This document shows, in pieces, positions 10,059-20,181 of a DNA stretch of 37,532 nucleotides. Position 1 is the first letter of the stretch. Every line of letters begins with the position of its first letter. Source of the stretch: Multifurca ochricompacta (lineage: Eukaryota > Basidiomycota > Agaricomycetes > Russulales > Russulaceae); assembly GCA_022496185.1 (NCBI GenBank), contig WTXG01000318.1:1-37532 (forward strand), in the 5' to 3' direction. The notes beneath the pieces were generated by a model, which saw only the letters and a program-made list of their open reading frames with translations, was not told where the DNA came from and did no database searches. The position numbers were made by a program, and so were the translations under genes.

Positions 10059-10556
10059 TGATGTGCAGCATACTGACTGTGTGTTAGCAGGTAAGCTAGA
10101 AGACAAGTCATACTTCAGAGGTGAAGAAAACTCTATATTACTATACTACACACCTAGAAAAGACAAGTATCTACAGGAGACGGTTAGTCAAAGGTAAGGT
10201 AGTAAGTAGAAGAGATAGGACTTACACTTCAGAGGTGAAGAAAACTCTGAAGTGTAGAAGATGAAACAGACGCCCTTATATACACTTCCAAGGGATGGTC
10301 TGTGCACTGGGAATAAGTCCACAAGTGCCGGACAAAGTCCAAACAATAAACAAGAGGGACTAAGGCCATTGGCCAGTAAGGAATCACATGCTTGTACATC
10401 ATTACTAAGGTACATCAGTCAGCTACTGTGGAATGTGAGAAAGAAAGTAATAAAGATATGGTAAATAGTCCGAAACTCTGATATCTAATCTAGTCCACTA
10501 AGTAACTAATCTAATCTCCTGATGCCTGAAGCATCACCGAACACGTCCTGTGTTCA
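10059..10556 (+). mobile_element. Probable solo LTR inserted in the hAT tail
   Basis: A 498-bp block beginning TGATGTGCAG and ending GTGTTCA interrupts the acidic tail of the hAT transposase. It is flanked by the 7-bp direct repeat ACAGGCA (10052-10058 and 10557-10563). Removing one copy rejoins the acidic coding segment, with a one-base difference. TG...CA ends, a TATATA motif at 10277-10282 and the absence of any ORF fit an LTR left by recombination. Seven bases is longer than the usual 4-6 bp duplication of LTR elements, so another small element type remains possible. Confidence 0.6.
10112..10255. repeat. Direct and inverted repeats inside the solo LTR
   Basis: A 23-bp sequence beginning ACTTCAGAGGTGAAG occurs twice in direct orientation (10112-10134 and 10226-10248). 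The second copy is also part of a hairpin: ACACTTCAGAG (10224-10234) pairs with CTCTGAAGTGT (10245-10255). Such motifs lie just upstream of the TATA-like sequence and may be regulatory, which is inference. Confidence 0.65.
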
Positions 10557-11084
10557 ACAGGCAATGATGGTGGAGAAGGGTCTGAAGAAGGGTTTGATGC
10601 TGAGGGTTGGAATGATATGCTGATGGAGGATGAAGATGATGGCTCAGGGATGGACACCGATAGTGTCAATGCAACTTGGATGCGGGGTTCATGGGCAGTT
10701 CAGTGGTGTCGCAGAGCTAGTATTTGAAAGAAGGATACCAATGAGTTGGAATGACTTAGAATGTGAGCAGGAGAGGGAGCGTCTTTGGGATAACTTCAAT
10801 GATAATTCAAGGCGATTTGAGCCACCTTTAAAAGTATTAACAAGTACTTTACTAATAGGACATTGTAACAAGAGATACATTGTAAGGAATATATAGTAAG
10901 ACTATTTAACAACAATAAAGACAAGTATATGACTGTGGCCCCAGTGCGTGTGAGCTTGCACAATGGCACATCTCATCTGTGCACTCAGGCCTGCATGGCT
11001 GGCACTTGTCTCAAAACTTGATTTCAAAAAAGGAAAAAAAACTACTTAGTTCAACATCATAAAATATGTACTTTCTCTGCCAAA

Positions 11085-11223
11085 AGCTGCAGCTTGGCCA
11101 AGCCGGGCCAGGGCCAAGCCATCTGTGGTGGCTTTGGCTTGGCCCAGACTTTAGGAAAGCTGGAGCCACCTCAGGCCGAGCCAAAGCCGCGGCTTTTGGG
11201 CCAAGCCGGCCGGAACATCACTA
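11085..11223 (+). repeat. hAT right terminus with subterminal repeats
   Basis: Several copies of GCTTGGCC and its complement GGCCAAGC are clustered here in both orientations, followed by GGCCGGAACATCACTA at the very end. hAT transposases bind repeated subterminal motifs as well as the short TIR, which fits this arrangement. The terminus is TAGTGATGTT on the minus strand. It shares only the first seven bases, TAGTGAT, with the small hAT element at 1695-2899, so the two belong to different families. Confidence 0.7.
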
Positions 11224-12389
11224 CTCGGAGTCCACACGCGTCATTAGCATCCTTTGCAAATGCAAACGGTTGAGGTGTTCAGGAAGGAGAACCGACGAAA
11301 GAATAAGTTTGTAGGTGGCAGAAGTGGGACCCGCGAACATGAGATGTTGCGCGTGGCATTCCATACTAGCTGATACGCTTATGGCTCGGCCTCGGCCACC
11401 GAGTGGACAAGTGATGATGTTGAACGCGAATCCCTACCACCGTTAAGAAAGAAAATAATACATTTCAAGCTGGCAGGGTCCCACTAGTGGGGGTAGGAGG
11501 GTGCCGGAGGTATCAGAGGGTGTGATTTTCTTTGGCCGAGGATCCGATTTCCTTGTGCAACCATGCGGTGCGGGGTTGGCTTCTTCACATAGAGATAACA
11601 GAATTTCAAGATTCACGTGGGTTCTCAGAGGAGTGATTCTCTTTTGGCGCTCATTTAGGCTTGAGGTCTAAGCAGCGGACGAGCAGAACCTTGCACCAAT
11701 AATAATCGGACTCAATCACTATCACTGGTAGGTGTCCCTCCTTCACGTTTTATTAGGACCTAAGGATTTACACACGTGGAGACATTGATATATCCGTCAT
11801 CTGAGATGAGATGCATTGCGCCTAGCCCATTGATACGGATACCACTTGATCTTGATTGTAAGGGGTAAACTGACGCCTGTGGGAGAGTAAACGTAAGTCT
11901 TGGAGACAACCGAAGCGAAGGGTGATGATGGGCTCAGCAAAAAATTTAATAAGGCACCTATGCATACGAGGATTTTCCCAGTCTTTGAAGAACTGGCGTT
12001 CGCCCGCCGAGTAGTTTGGGATGGAGTACCTCTCTGCTTAGGTGCACGGTGCAAAAAGGGGGGCCACGCGTCCACACGTAGGCCATATTTACAACGAAAG
12101 TCGTAAAGAAAGAAAGTTCGTTTATGAGAGCCTGGGGGGGATGGTAAATGCTTATGCGTCTCGTAACTTGATCGAACGGAAATTCATTCGTACGTAGCCA
12201 CTCTCGGGCGTAATCGCAGGACATAGTCGAAATTCAGAAGCGGGCAGGAGAAAATACCCGCGGCGGCCGCACACACGAGGCCATATGGAAAAATCCTTCC
12301 GTCGCCCTTTTGATTCTTACAATTCGCCGAGTGCATGAACTTTGTCTACAACAATGCAGTGGATAAAAAACAAAAAAAAGTGGAATCAA
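11224..12389. other. Host intergenic DNA, no gene recognised
   Basis: CpG becomes frequent immediately after the transposon end. Short open frames on both strands (for example about 11797-12224, minus) show no recognisable domain, splice pattern or convincing composition. The right part lies just downstream of the secreted-protein gene and probably contains its 3' untranslated region. Confidence 0.5.
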
Positions 12390-13819
12390 TCAAGCGCCAA
12401 CACAGTTTTGCTCCAATGTCTTCCCTGCCTTCGCTACAGAGTTGATAGTCGACAACGTCTGACTTAACATTGACCGGATCTTCGCATTGGACCTGAGCGC
12501 GAAGATATTTTTTGAGTTCCAAGTTTTTAAAAAAGGGGGGAAGTGCACATACGAATTCAAGGTCTTCAACTCATGCATAGCGAGTGTGACGTTCCCGCTG
12601 ACATGATTCGCGTTTGCCGACTTGTTACCTGACTTGAGTGCGGTGAGAGCCTTCTCCGCCTTCTTAATGTGAGCCTGCGCTTTCCCTACGACTTTCACTG
12701 CCTCGCTCGGCGAGCAGTTGGCCGAGGCGTCTGTACCATTATTCAAGGACAGATTAGTGGAGTTGGACGAGACGTCTGTGCCGTTATTCAAGGACAGATT
12801 GGTGGAGTTGGACGAGACGTCTGTGCTGTTGTTCAAGGACAAGTTGGTGGAGTTGGCCGAGATGTCTGTGCTGTTGTTCAAGGACAGGTTGGTGGAGTTG
12901 GCCGAGACGTCTGCACTATTATTCAAGGACAAGTTGGTGGAGTTGGCCGAGACGTCTGTGCCGTTATTCAAAGACAGATTGGTGGAGTTGGCCGAGACGT
13001 CTGTGCCGTTATTCAAGGACAGATTGGTGGAGTTGGCATGCGACGCTTGTTGTTCTTATTGTGGTCCTTGATAAGCGTGGCGTTCTTGGCCGCAGTAGAG
13101 TTGCCCCACTTGCTTATTGTCGATCTTGAGCTCTTGCTTAGCAGCTTTAGCAGCTTTCGCACCATCGACGGACGCACCCCCATTGCCGGAGGAAGTGGAG
13201 TTCTTGGCCGCCTCCGTAGAGTTGCCCACTTTTGGTTATTGATCTTGGACTCTTGCTTGGCAGCGTCCGCATTATCCACCTTGTAAGAGGTAGATGACTG
13301 TGACTGTTTCGCTTTCTTGCCCTTCTTATCGTTCTTAGCGTTCCCTTCGGCCTTAAACAAACGCATTCCTGGTGAGCAGGACGTGACGCTCTGCAAAAAG
13401 AGTTACATACTGAAGTATTGTTACCAGAAAGTGACTTGGTATTGTTTGCGAGGGACTTGGAATTATCCGCTAGGGACTTGCAAATACTCGAAGTAACGTT
13501 CGAGTTCCTGAAGTCTCTTCAGTTTCCGTTTCCGAACGCAGTTGATATATTGGACGAACCCGAGTTTCATCTGAGCAGCAAGCTTTGTGAGGGCTGCGCT
13601 CGTCTGCTGGAGTCCGGAAGCGACGTTCTTCTGGCCTGCATTGCACTGAGCATTGTTCGGCTGGAGAACATTCAGAGGGGCTGTCCTCCACCGAGTGAGT
13701 CAACGCGCCGATAGATGTGGAAATAAATAAAAAAAGATAAAATAGGGAGACGTACCCGCTCCAACCACCACGAGACCTGCTACGGCAAGAAGATATAAGG
13801 AAAGAAGTTTTGCCGCCAT
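12390..13819 (-). CDS. Secreted Asn/Ser/Thr-rich repeat protein, frame-disturbed
   Basis: The start at 13819 gives MAAKLLSLYLLAVAGLVVVG, a typical secretion signal, and a TATA box lies about 135 bp upstream. Proposed exons on the minus strand are 13819-13756, 13680-13561/60, 13507-13411, 13390-12553 and 12492-12390. Introns 1 (75 bp), 2 (52 bp) and the last (60 bp, GTATGT...CTCAG) look normal. A 20-nt GTATGT...TTTTTGCAG gap (13410-13391) would restore frame. The mature protein begins with a Cys-containing helical part (NNAQCNAGQKNVASGL), then Asn/Ser/Lys-rich stretches (KSLADNSKSLANNTKSLS), a Lys/Ala-rich region, seven 15-residue repeats (ANSTNLSLNNGTDVS type) dense in N-glycosylation sequons, and a C-terminal domain with flanking cysteines (CSPSEAVKVVGKAQAHIKKA ... 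LEQNC). Frame changes near 13230, 13105 and 13040 disturb the middle; a 44-nt intron (13044-13001) could explain the last. Total about 407 residues. No family recognised; a cell-wall or effector-like role is speculation. Confidence 0.6.
12716..13030 (-). repeat. 45-bp coding minisatellite, seven units
   Basis: Seven consecutive 45-bp units start at 12716, 12761, 12806, 12851, 12896, 12941 and 12986, with part of an eighth at 13031-13037. On the minus strand each unit encodes 15 residues of the type ANSTNLSLNNGTDVS. Differences are mainly single substitutions (G/S, V/I/A, A/S). The unit length is a multiple of three, so copy number can change without shifting the frame. Each unit carries one or two N-x-S/T sequons. 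Confidence 0.95.
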
Positions 13820-13952
13820 GCCAGCAATGCAACGGACGAAATGAAAGAAAGATTGAACAAAAAGGACTGTATGAAGGAAGGGACGGGGCTAAAAGCGTCA
13901 AGCTTAGAGACCTGCTCTGGAACGGGGGAATAACTGTATCCCTCGAAAACAC

Positions 13953-13963
13953 CTTATATATAT
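13953..13963 (-). promoter_or_regulatory. TATA box of the secreted-protein gene
   Basis: On the minus strand the sequence reads CCATATATATAAGGTG, a strong TATA element, about 135 bp upstream of the proposed start codon at 13819. A canonical TATA box fits a strongly regulated gene. The transcription start itself cannot be placed. Confidence 0.6.
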
Positions 13964-15250
13964 GGGCTCCAGGGTCGGCATCCGGTCAAGACAGCTGCAG
14001 GACAACAGGCCATAGCGACGACCTGGATAGTAGCAACGAGGGTGTTGGTACCTAGGGCCATGGAGCAGATCTAATTTCAGGGTGGCTTAAGAAATCCCAA
14101 GTCGTGGTAACAGGGGGACAGGACATGGTCACGAGTGCTTGATTCGGTTAGCTTTGTGGGGACGAGCCTCATGTGCCAAAAGATGGGCCATTTCCATTCC
14201 AGGACAACACAAGGAGCGGGGACGCCAGAGAGATACGCCAATGGCAGAGCGATAGTAACGATAATATTTGGAGTGTGTGAAGTTTTGCGGTGCACCGCAA
14301 ACACAATCCAAATCGTTCTGCCCGTCCGTCCACGTCACGTGCACAGAGAGCAACGGAAGACGGGCAACCACCAACCTGACCAGAGCACATCTGGCTTAGC
14401 AACTGTATTTTATTGACCTCAGTGGGGTCCCTTGCTGCGCATGATGAAGCGAGCAATTAAACTAAACAGTGAATCTTCCGAACAACCTAAAATGAAAATT
14501 TCCTGATTTCTTGGCTTCTTGGATTTGATGCGACCCGGGCCGCCACCGATCGCAATGTCGCAGAACCCAACTTAACACGAATAGGCGTGTGTATAACAAC
14601 GTTACTAACATTTCTATGGTGATCATGATCAGAGAGAGAGTACGAGCAAGGGAGTGATTGCCGAAGGTATCTTACAACCAGCAGCTATAACACACGTTTT
14701 TTAAATCAGTATTGATGATAATTCTGATCCTTGAACACAGTGACATCAGTGGACGACCTGGACGGTTCTGTACTGGGCCAATTGAAATCAATCGCAAAAA
14801 TCGGTTGTGCGAGGCATCGATGGCGACGTGCATGACAGACAATGGCTTACAACGTGCACGAGACATCTCTGATCATATAGGGGTAGGAAAGCGATATGAA
14901 GGCCTAGTGGGGTGTAATGCCAACACGTCTAAGGTTGAAGACAAGAACGGCATCGGAGAAGATATATAAGAGTGAAAACGGAAAACCCTTGGACCAATTG
15001 TACTTGTACCACTCAATAAAAATTTGCTTGTGAATGTGCTTTGACTGCGAGCCATAGTCATAGCCAACTGAGTAGAACCAACCAGGAGTACAAACAAAAG
15101 AATGGCCAGGTCAAGGTATGGTTCGTTATTCATTGTTCGTCGCAGTCGGGTTTTGCCGACAATTAGGGCGCTTAGCTGACATTTCTCTCACTTCTCACTT
15201 TCGCTCACACCGATACTTTCACTGGCGAGGCGAGTGACAGCCAACCGATA
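13964..15250. other. Intergenic region between the secreted-protein gene and TAF6
   Basis: The two genes are divergent here, so this stretch should contain both promoters. Short open frames exist on both strands (for example 14712-14969 plus, and 14873-15133 minus with a hydrophobic start), but none has a recognisable domain or supporting splice signals. A pyrimidine-rich leader (about 15180-15230) lies just upstream of the TAF6 start. Confidence 0.5.
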
Positions 15251-16829
15251 ATGAGCACAAAGCAAAAGACGACAAAGGCTTCAGGGTCATCTACAGGGTT
15301 GTATAAAGCTGATTCAGTCAAGGTCTGTGATTCATTCTTCTCACGAGACCCGCTTTTGACCGGATCCCTCAGGATGTTGCGGAATCCCTTGGGATCACTA
15401 ACCTTCCCGAGGCTGTCGCATCTGCCCTAGCTAGTGATGTAGAGTATCGAGTGCACCAAGTAATTGAGGTGTGTCATAACTCCTTTCATGGCTCGCTTTT
15501 CTTTGCTCATGTCTCTCAAGGAGGCATCTCGCTTCATGCGTCACGCGCGCCGTAACACACTCACCACCAGCGACATTGATCGAGCCTTACGTGTCCTTAA
15601 CATCGAACCGCTCTACGGTCATAGCGCGTATACTACCGCGATATTTCGCCGCGCGCTCCCATACCCGCAACTCGCTTCCGCCGGCCCAGTTTACTTTGTC
15701 GAGGACGAGGAAATCGATTTTGAACGCGTCCTTCGCGAGGAGAAACTCGTGCTACCCCCTAGCGTACGCTGGACTGCGCATTGGCTTGCCGTCGAAGGCG
15801 TGCAGCCCCTTATCCCTGAAAATCCCCCGGCCGTACCCCGTGACGACCCATCGTTGACGGCACCAGGAACGTCAGCATCCGACAAACGCGCCAGTCAACA
15901 GGCCGCTCTGGTCAAACAGGTGCTCTCGCGAGAGCTACAGCTCTATTATGCGCGTCTCACGACGTCCATTCTTCCTTCTGGTTCTGGAACGGTAGATCCG
16001 ACCAAGAGGACGGCTGCGCTGGCAAGCTTGAGGCATGACGCTGGATTGCAACCTTTGTTACCGTATCTTGTGCGCTGGGTCGGTGAAGGTACTGTCAACG
16101 TGCTTCATAACGGCACCCAAGATGACGCTTCAGGGCGTACCCTCGAAGTTTTGTTGGACGTCATCGCCGCCTTGCTTGAAAATACGACGCTCTTCATCGA
16201 GCCTTATGTGCGTGTGCCTGAGTCCTTCTCTCTCTCCCTCTCTCTCTTTTTTTTGTCTTTTCTTTCTCTCTGTATCCTTACAATTCACTATTCTGACACA
16301 CGCTGACACACCCGCCTTTTTTTTGTTGCTTTCAGCTTCACCAAATTCTTCCCCCGGTTCTGTCCGTCTTGTTACATTCCTCACTACCACCCATGCACTC
16401 GACCCACCTGCGCACGTCAGCCGCCTCCGCCCTCGCCCGCATACTCACGCAGTATTCTGCTACATATCCTTCACTCGCACCGCGCATCATGAAAACACTT
16501 TTACTGGCCCTGCTCGCGCCAGATCGTGGACCTGGCACGCGATTGGGAGCGCTGCGCGGACTCATCGGCGTGGGCAAGGAAGCGGTGCGGAAGGGTATCC
16601 TAGACGCGGGCGGGGCGAAGGCCCTCGGTGCAGAACCGGGGTGGCTGGGGCGGTTTTCGAGGCTCTTGCGGTACTACATCCACCGTCGGAGCACCCCGTG
16701 CCGCTTGATCTTGAGGACCAGGACGACGCGCAGATCGCCGAACGTCTGCGTGAGATTTTGGGCGACTTTTTCGCGGATCGACTGGTGAGCGACGCTAATT
16801 GGGCGCGGGGCGTGCTCGAAGAGAGCTGA
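15251..16829 (+). CDS. TAF6: Transcription initiation factor TFIID subunit 6 (TAF6)
   Basis: TAF6 is a histone-fold subunit of TFIID (and of SAGA in many fungi) that pairs with TAF9 in the nucleus. Exons are 15251-15322, 15373-15468, 15521-16207 and 16336-16829, with introns of 50, 52 and 128 bp. Start MSTKQKTTKASGSSTG is preceded by a pyrimidine-rich leader. The TAF6 histone fold covers about residues 25-85 (ITNLPEAVASALASDVEYRV, RFMRHARRNTLTTSDIDRAL, LNIEPLYGHS). A linker follows, then the conserved HEAT-type domain from about 165 to the end (LLPYLVRWVGEGTVN, LLENTTLFIEPYLHQILPPV, TLLLALLAPDRGPGTRLGAL). Length would be about 449 residues, slightly shorter than yeast Taf6. At about 16630-16640 the frame must move by one base (after DAGGAKALGA) to reach VFEALAVLHPPSEHPVPL and the stop at 16827-16829. 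Read without that shift, the last about 60 residues are unrelated and end near 16788. One base appears to be missing, either in the assembly or in the gene. Confidence 0.93.
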
Positions 16830-17342
16830 GAGGGGTCCATTTTCTGCCCTTTTTGTTCGTTCATTCTTTCTTTTCTGTCTGTCTGTCTTTGGCCCGTCCT
16901 CCTCTGGTTGTATCGTATCATACCAATGCGTTGTATCAAGTTGCTTGCTATCGCCCTTCTCTCTTTTTTTTTTTTTGCTTTCTCGCTCGCTTTGCTCGCT
17001 TGACTTTTTTGCTTAGCTTCTGAATGGTCCCTCAACCTCGGAGACTGTTTCCACACTTGTTGACTCAGGAGTCTCTGCCGTTTAAGGTCGCTATTACTTT
17101 GCGCGTGCAAAAAAACCTCTATGTGTGTCCTTCCTCCTGAACGAATCACGCTCCGTGATGTGGGGCTGAACTCGAACTCTAACTACTCTCATTATGGGGA
17201 AGGGGATAGTTCAAACTTAACCTTACATCGGATCGGAATGTCATCTGAACAAAGCCCTTCCTCAAGCAGAGGCGGCGTCAGCGTCAGGAACTGCACCCGA
17301 TGATGATTCTTGATACGTGAACAGCGGACGCCCTGGTTCCAG

Positions 17343-17400
17343 CCACTACCACTACTACCACCACCACCATCACCATCACCACCACCACTACACTACCACT
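17343..17400 (+). repeat. CAY trinucleotide tract
   Basis: About 58 bp of CAC/CAT/TAC triplets. It yields a His/Tyr run in one frame but sits in no gene with splice or domain support. Confidence 0.85.
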
Positions 17401-19141
17401 ACATACAACTGGTACTCATGCCGGCCAGTTATGGCAAAACTCGGTGTGTGTGGGTACGTTTATAACTTTATTTATTTATTTTCCGCAACCCCAAAGGGGA
17501 GGTCAGGGAAGTTTTATTTTTTTAATTTCTTTTGCGCTTCCCAAGTTCAACTTTCCTTCTCCTTGGGTGGTCCGGAAGTCCGGAACTTTGAGCTTGAGCT
17601 TGAGCTTAAGCTTGGGTCTTGGGCAAATGATAACCTAACTAAGTTCGTTCGGAATAAAAAGAAAGGGTACTTGCTTCGCTGAGTGTAAAAAAATCTACAT
17701 CTACATCTTAGGGTTCGGGTTCGGGTCCTCTACACTCGCACAGTGCAGTGACTCCACCGACCTACACCCCCCCACTCACAGTCACTCACTCACTCATACA
17801 ATGAAGTTCGGGTGGCAAGGACACGTCAAACCAAAACTGGCTCAAACCCCGTCCAACGTCCACAAAAAAAAAAAGAATTGTTTTAAAAATTACTTTTTAA
17901 GTGCCAACTGACCAACAAGTTGGCCATGACCACGTTCTCTACTCCGTGCTCTGCTTCGTGCTCCGCCCTTTTCTTGTTCCTTTCCTTCCCCTTCCCCCCC
18001 CCCCCTCTTTCGCGCTTAAAAAAAAAGAAAGGGGCGCAAAGATCCTTCCTTTCGGGATTGATATATAATTAGATGGTGGCGTTCGTGCGGCATTTTCCAT
18101 CACCCGTGAATGTGGGAGGTTTGAACGGGGGAGGTGGGAGGGGGGGGGGGAGAGAGTAGGTAGGTGGGTGAACTAATAACTCATGCATGACTTTCAAATG
18201 GCGCCGCAGCGCTCGCACAGCCTACGGTAGCAATACCCCCAAGGTCATTTCGTGCGTGCGGTGCGGGTGATTCACAACCGCCAGAGAGTATTCCCTCTCC
18301 AGCCCCAAATCAAAAGAAGCCAAAAAAAAAAAAAGAGAACCAAGGTGTGAACCGAACCCCCCGAAACAAAAAAAAAAAGTAAGGTTTCTGACAGGAAGAC
18401 ACGATGATGAGGCATGTAAGTTACATGCCCATGGTCCTCCTGCCTCGATGATGTGATTTTGGACATACTTGGGAACGGTGTTTTTCCTTTTTTCAAAAAT
18501 TACAATCCTTCATTGTCCCCTGCGAGGCGTTTAATTGATTATAAATGATATATAATAATACTTGATATTATCAAGTTATCAATTACATTACATAGCCCGT
18601 CCGAGCGGCCGGAGGAGGGGCGGCGGGGGGATCAAACGCACCTTTTTTTTTTTTGAAATGCATGGGCGAGGGGGAGGGGACTTGGGCGTTTAACGTCAGG
18701 GTCATCGTTGTCCATCTCGACGGGTTCCTTCGGAGGACAAAGTAAGAAAATTAAAAAAAAAAAAACAACAAAAAAGGCGAAAAGGAAATTATCGGAATCG
18801 TCTGTCTCGATAGACTCGAGTTTTTTTTTTTGAGTTGTATTTTTGGGCTGGTTGGTTGGTTTGTAAAATGGGCGTTACCGACGCGTCGCACGCGCCAAAC
18901 TGGGTAATTGATAATGACCCTATGACCGACACATCTCTCTCTCACTATCGCTCTCTCACTCTCACTCTTTTTATTATGTCGCAGGATCGTGAGTGATACC
19001 CAGAACCCAGGAGATCATAAGAGGGAGAGAAAGGACATAGTCTTTGCTATTTGCATTATAATTAGTTTTGTATGGGTGGAGGACGTCATCGACATCGAGA
19101 CATCAACTCATCATCATCTCCCATCATCATCTTTCATTTCA

Positions 19142-19159
19142 ACACACACACACACACAC
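19142..19159 (+). repeat. CA dinucleotide repeat
   Basis: Nine uninterrupted CA units in non-coding DNA. Confidence 0.9.
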
Positions 19160-20181
19160 TAGTCCTAAGCCTCTTCCAGGGATAATGTAAATATATATAT
19201 AATTTCCATTGTCCCATTATCATTGTCGTCAATCGCGCCGCCGTCATGAAGGAAAGGCATCCCTGCCCCTTGCTACACAAAACAAAACTCATCTCCGTCA
19301 TGTCCGTTTATTTAGATTTTTATTTAGATTTTTATTTTTATTTAGTTTGGAAATTGACCAAACCCGGCAAACTAACAAACAGCGGGGCGGGGGGGAAGAA
19401 AGAGGCGGCGCTAGCACGTCCTTATTTGTTGTCGTTCGTTGTTGAAAGGGAGGGAGGAAGAAGTTGTTGTTGGTGGATTGGAAGGGAAGGGAAGGGAAGG
19501 GAGAGGGAGGGGAGGGGTTCGGCTCTCAGACAGACTCTGGAAAGTCAACGTGCGTTCATTCTAACAAACCATCCTCAGCTCATCTCATTTTTTTTCAGTT
19601 GTTCCATCAACTCGGTTCGGCTGATTGGGTGGGTAGTTTTTTGATTTTGATTTTTTGACTGACTTGACTTACTCTGCTCTCTATTGATGCTGCTCTATTG
19701 GCTCTTCTTCTCTACTTGTCTTAGCCGGACTTAGTTCTGCGCCGCCCATTTTACCTCCGTCACGAGGTCAAACGCGCCAAATGTTCTCTCGGCGATGCGG
19801 GTTCCACTGTCTTGTGCCCTATTACCCAGATATGTCATAGATGGCATCCTTCCAGTTTCAATATTATTTATTGTTATTTGGGTGGTCGTTCTTTCTCTCT
19901 CTCAACAAGCAGAAAGCACTATTAAGGCTAGCACATCTCATCCTTCAATCTCATAGGATAAAGTTTCCGACTCTGCGGACAAACAGCGCGTGAACAAGAG
20001 GGATGCGGTCACGGAGATGGATACGGTCACGGCTTCCATCCATCATTAAGATTATCACGGCATAATTGCTGCTCAACTCAAAGACAAACAAATCGATGGC
20101 CACACAGGCTAATCTGACTTCTACAGCGCGGCGCGCTAAACGCTCCACTTTGATTTCACAACTCAAAAATTCCTATAGTTA

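Larger units (their letters stand above)
7438..10727 (+). pseudogene. hAT transposase, decayed multi-exon gene
   Basis: Recognisable blocks appear in hAT order. A BED-finger remnant (C...TTLCRHLEVHHS, about 7480-7543) is followed by a GT splice donor. YQKWAQGAMYESKLLGD comes next (about 7600-7650). The RNase H-like core starts with ITGEINLTCDAWQ-type sequence holding the first catalytic Asp, then TDGYFAVTGHWIEE and LLGFTQVNNAHNGEQLGQAL (8043-8280). CLAHVINLATQALIS (about 8504-8550), KVQWSSTYLMLDRAE (about 8787-8830), and KYKRFFLALEATYMKINEYYEKTTYS (about 9190-9270, described here in part) follow. The C-terminal dimerisation region (SSVSSERAFSQGGITITK, about 9843-9897) ends in an acidic tail that resumes at 10563 after a solo LTR and stops at 10727. 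Short introns appear to separate blocks. At least one sense codon has become TGA (about 9907), and other shifts are present, so it is dead. Confidence 0.88.
7438..11223 (+). mobile_element. hAT transposon, 5'-truncated
   Basis: The element contains a decayed hAT transposase gene (7438-10727). Its right end is at 11223, where the minus strand reads TAGTGATGTTCCGGCCGG, a hAT-type terminus. The last about 140 bp hold repeated AGCTTGGCC/GGCCAAGCC motifs in both orientations, typical hAT subterminal repeats. No matching left terminus was found in this window. The left edge abuts the Tc1 foldback, and beyond that lies a different element, so the true 5' end is missing. The 8 bp after the end are CTCGGAGT. 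Without the left end the target duplication cannot be tested. Confidence 0.85.
16830..20181. other. Intergenic region between convergent TAF6 and PHO13, no gene recognised
   Basis: The first few hundred bases are pyrimidine-rich, with TCTGTCTGTC and a poly-T run at about 16962-16977, and probably include the TAF6 3' untranslated region. The rest is dominated by homopolymers and short repeats: CAY triplets (17343-17400), poly-C near 17994-18005, poly-G near 18138-18150, CA repeat (19142-19159) and GGGAA repeats (about 19481-19502). Open frames here encode only low-complexity peptides. At 3.35 kb it is long for a tail-to-tail gap in a fungus. Confidence 0.5.

Noticed and set aside
1..11223. tRNA or rRNA genes
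   Set aside because: No cloverleaf with conserved A and B boxes and no rRNA-like blocks were recognised here or elsewhere in the window.
12669..13286. Long plus-strand open frames across the 45-bp array (205 and 117 codons)
   Set aside because: The repeat unit is a multiple of three, so any frame without a stop in the unit stays open. The minus-strand reading has the signal peptide, sequons, cysteines and introns.
14873..15133. Minus-strand ORF with a hydrophobic N-terminus (86 codons)
   Set aside because: It starts only about 118 bp from the TAF6 start codon, inside the probable promoter, and has no recognisable domain or splice continuation.
17317..17682. His-rich plus-strand ORF (121 codons)
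   Set aside because: It is produced by the CAY repeat and flanking low-complexity DNA, with no domain or splice support.
17708..17725. TTAGGGTTCGGGTTCGGG resembling telomere repeat
   Set aside because: Only one TTAGGG is present among TTCGGG copies, and there is no array. It lies inside single-copy DNA between two genes.
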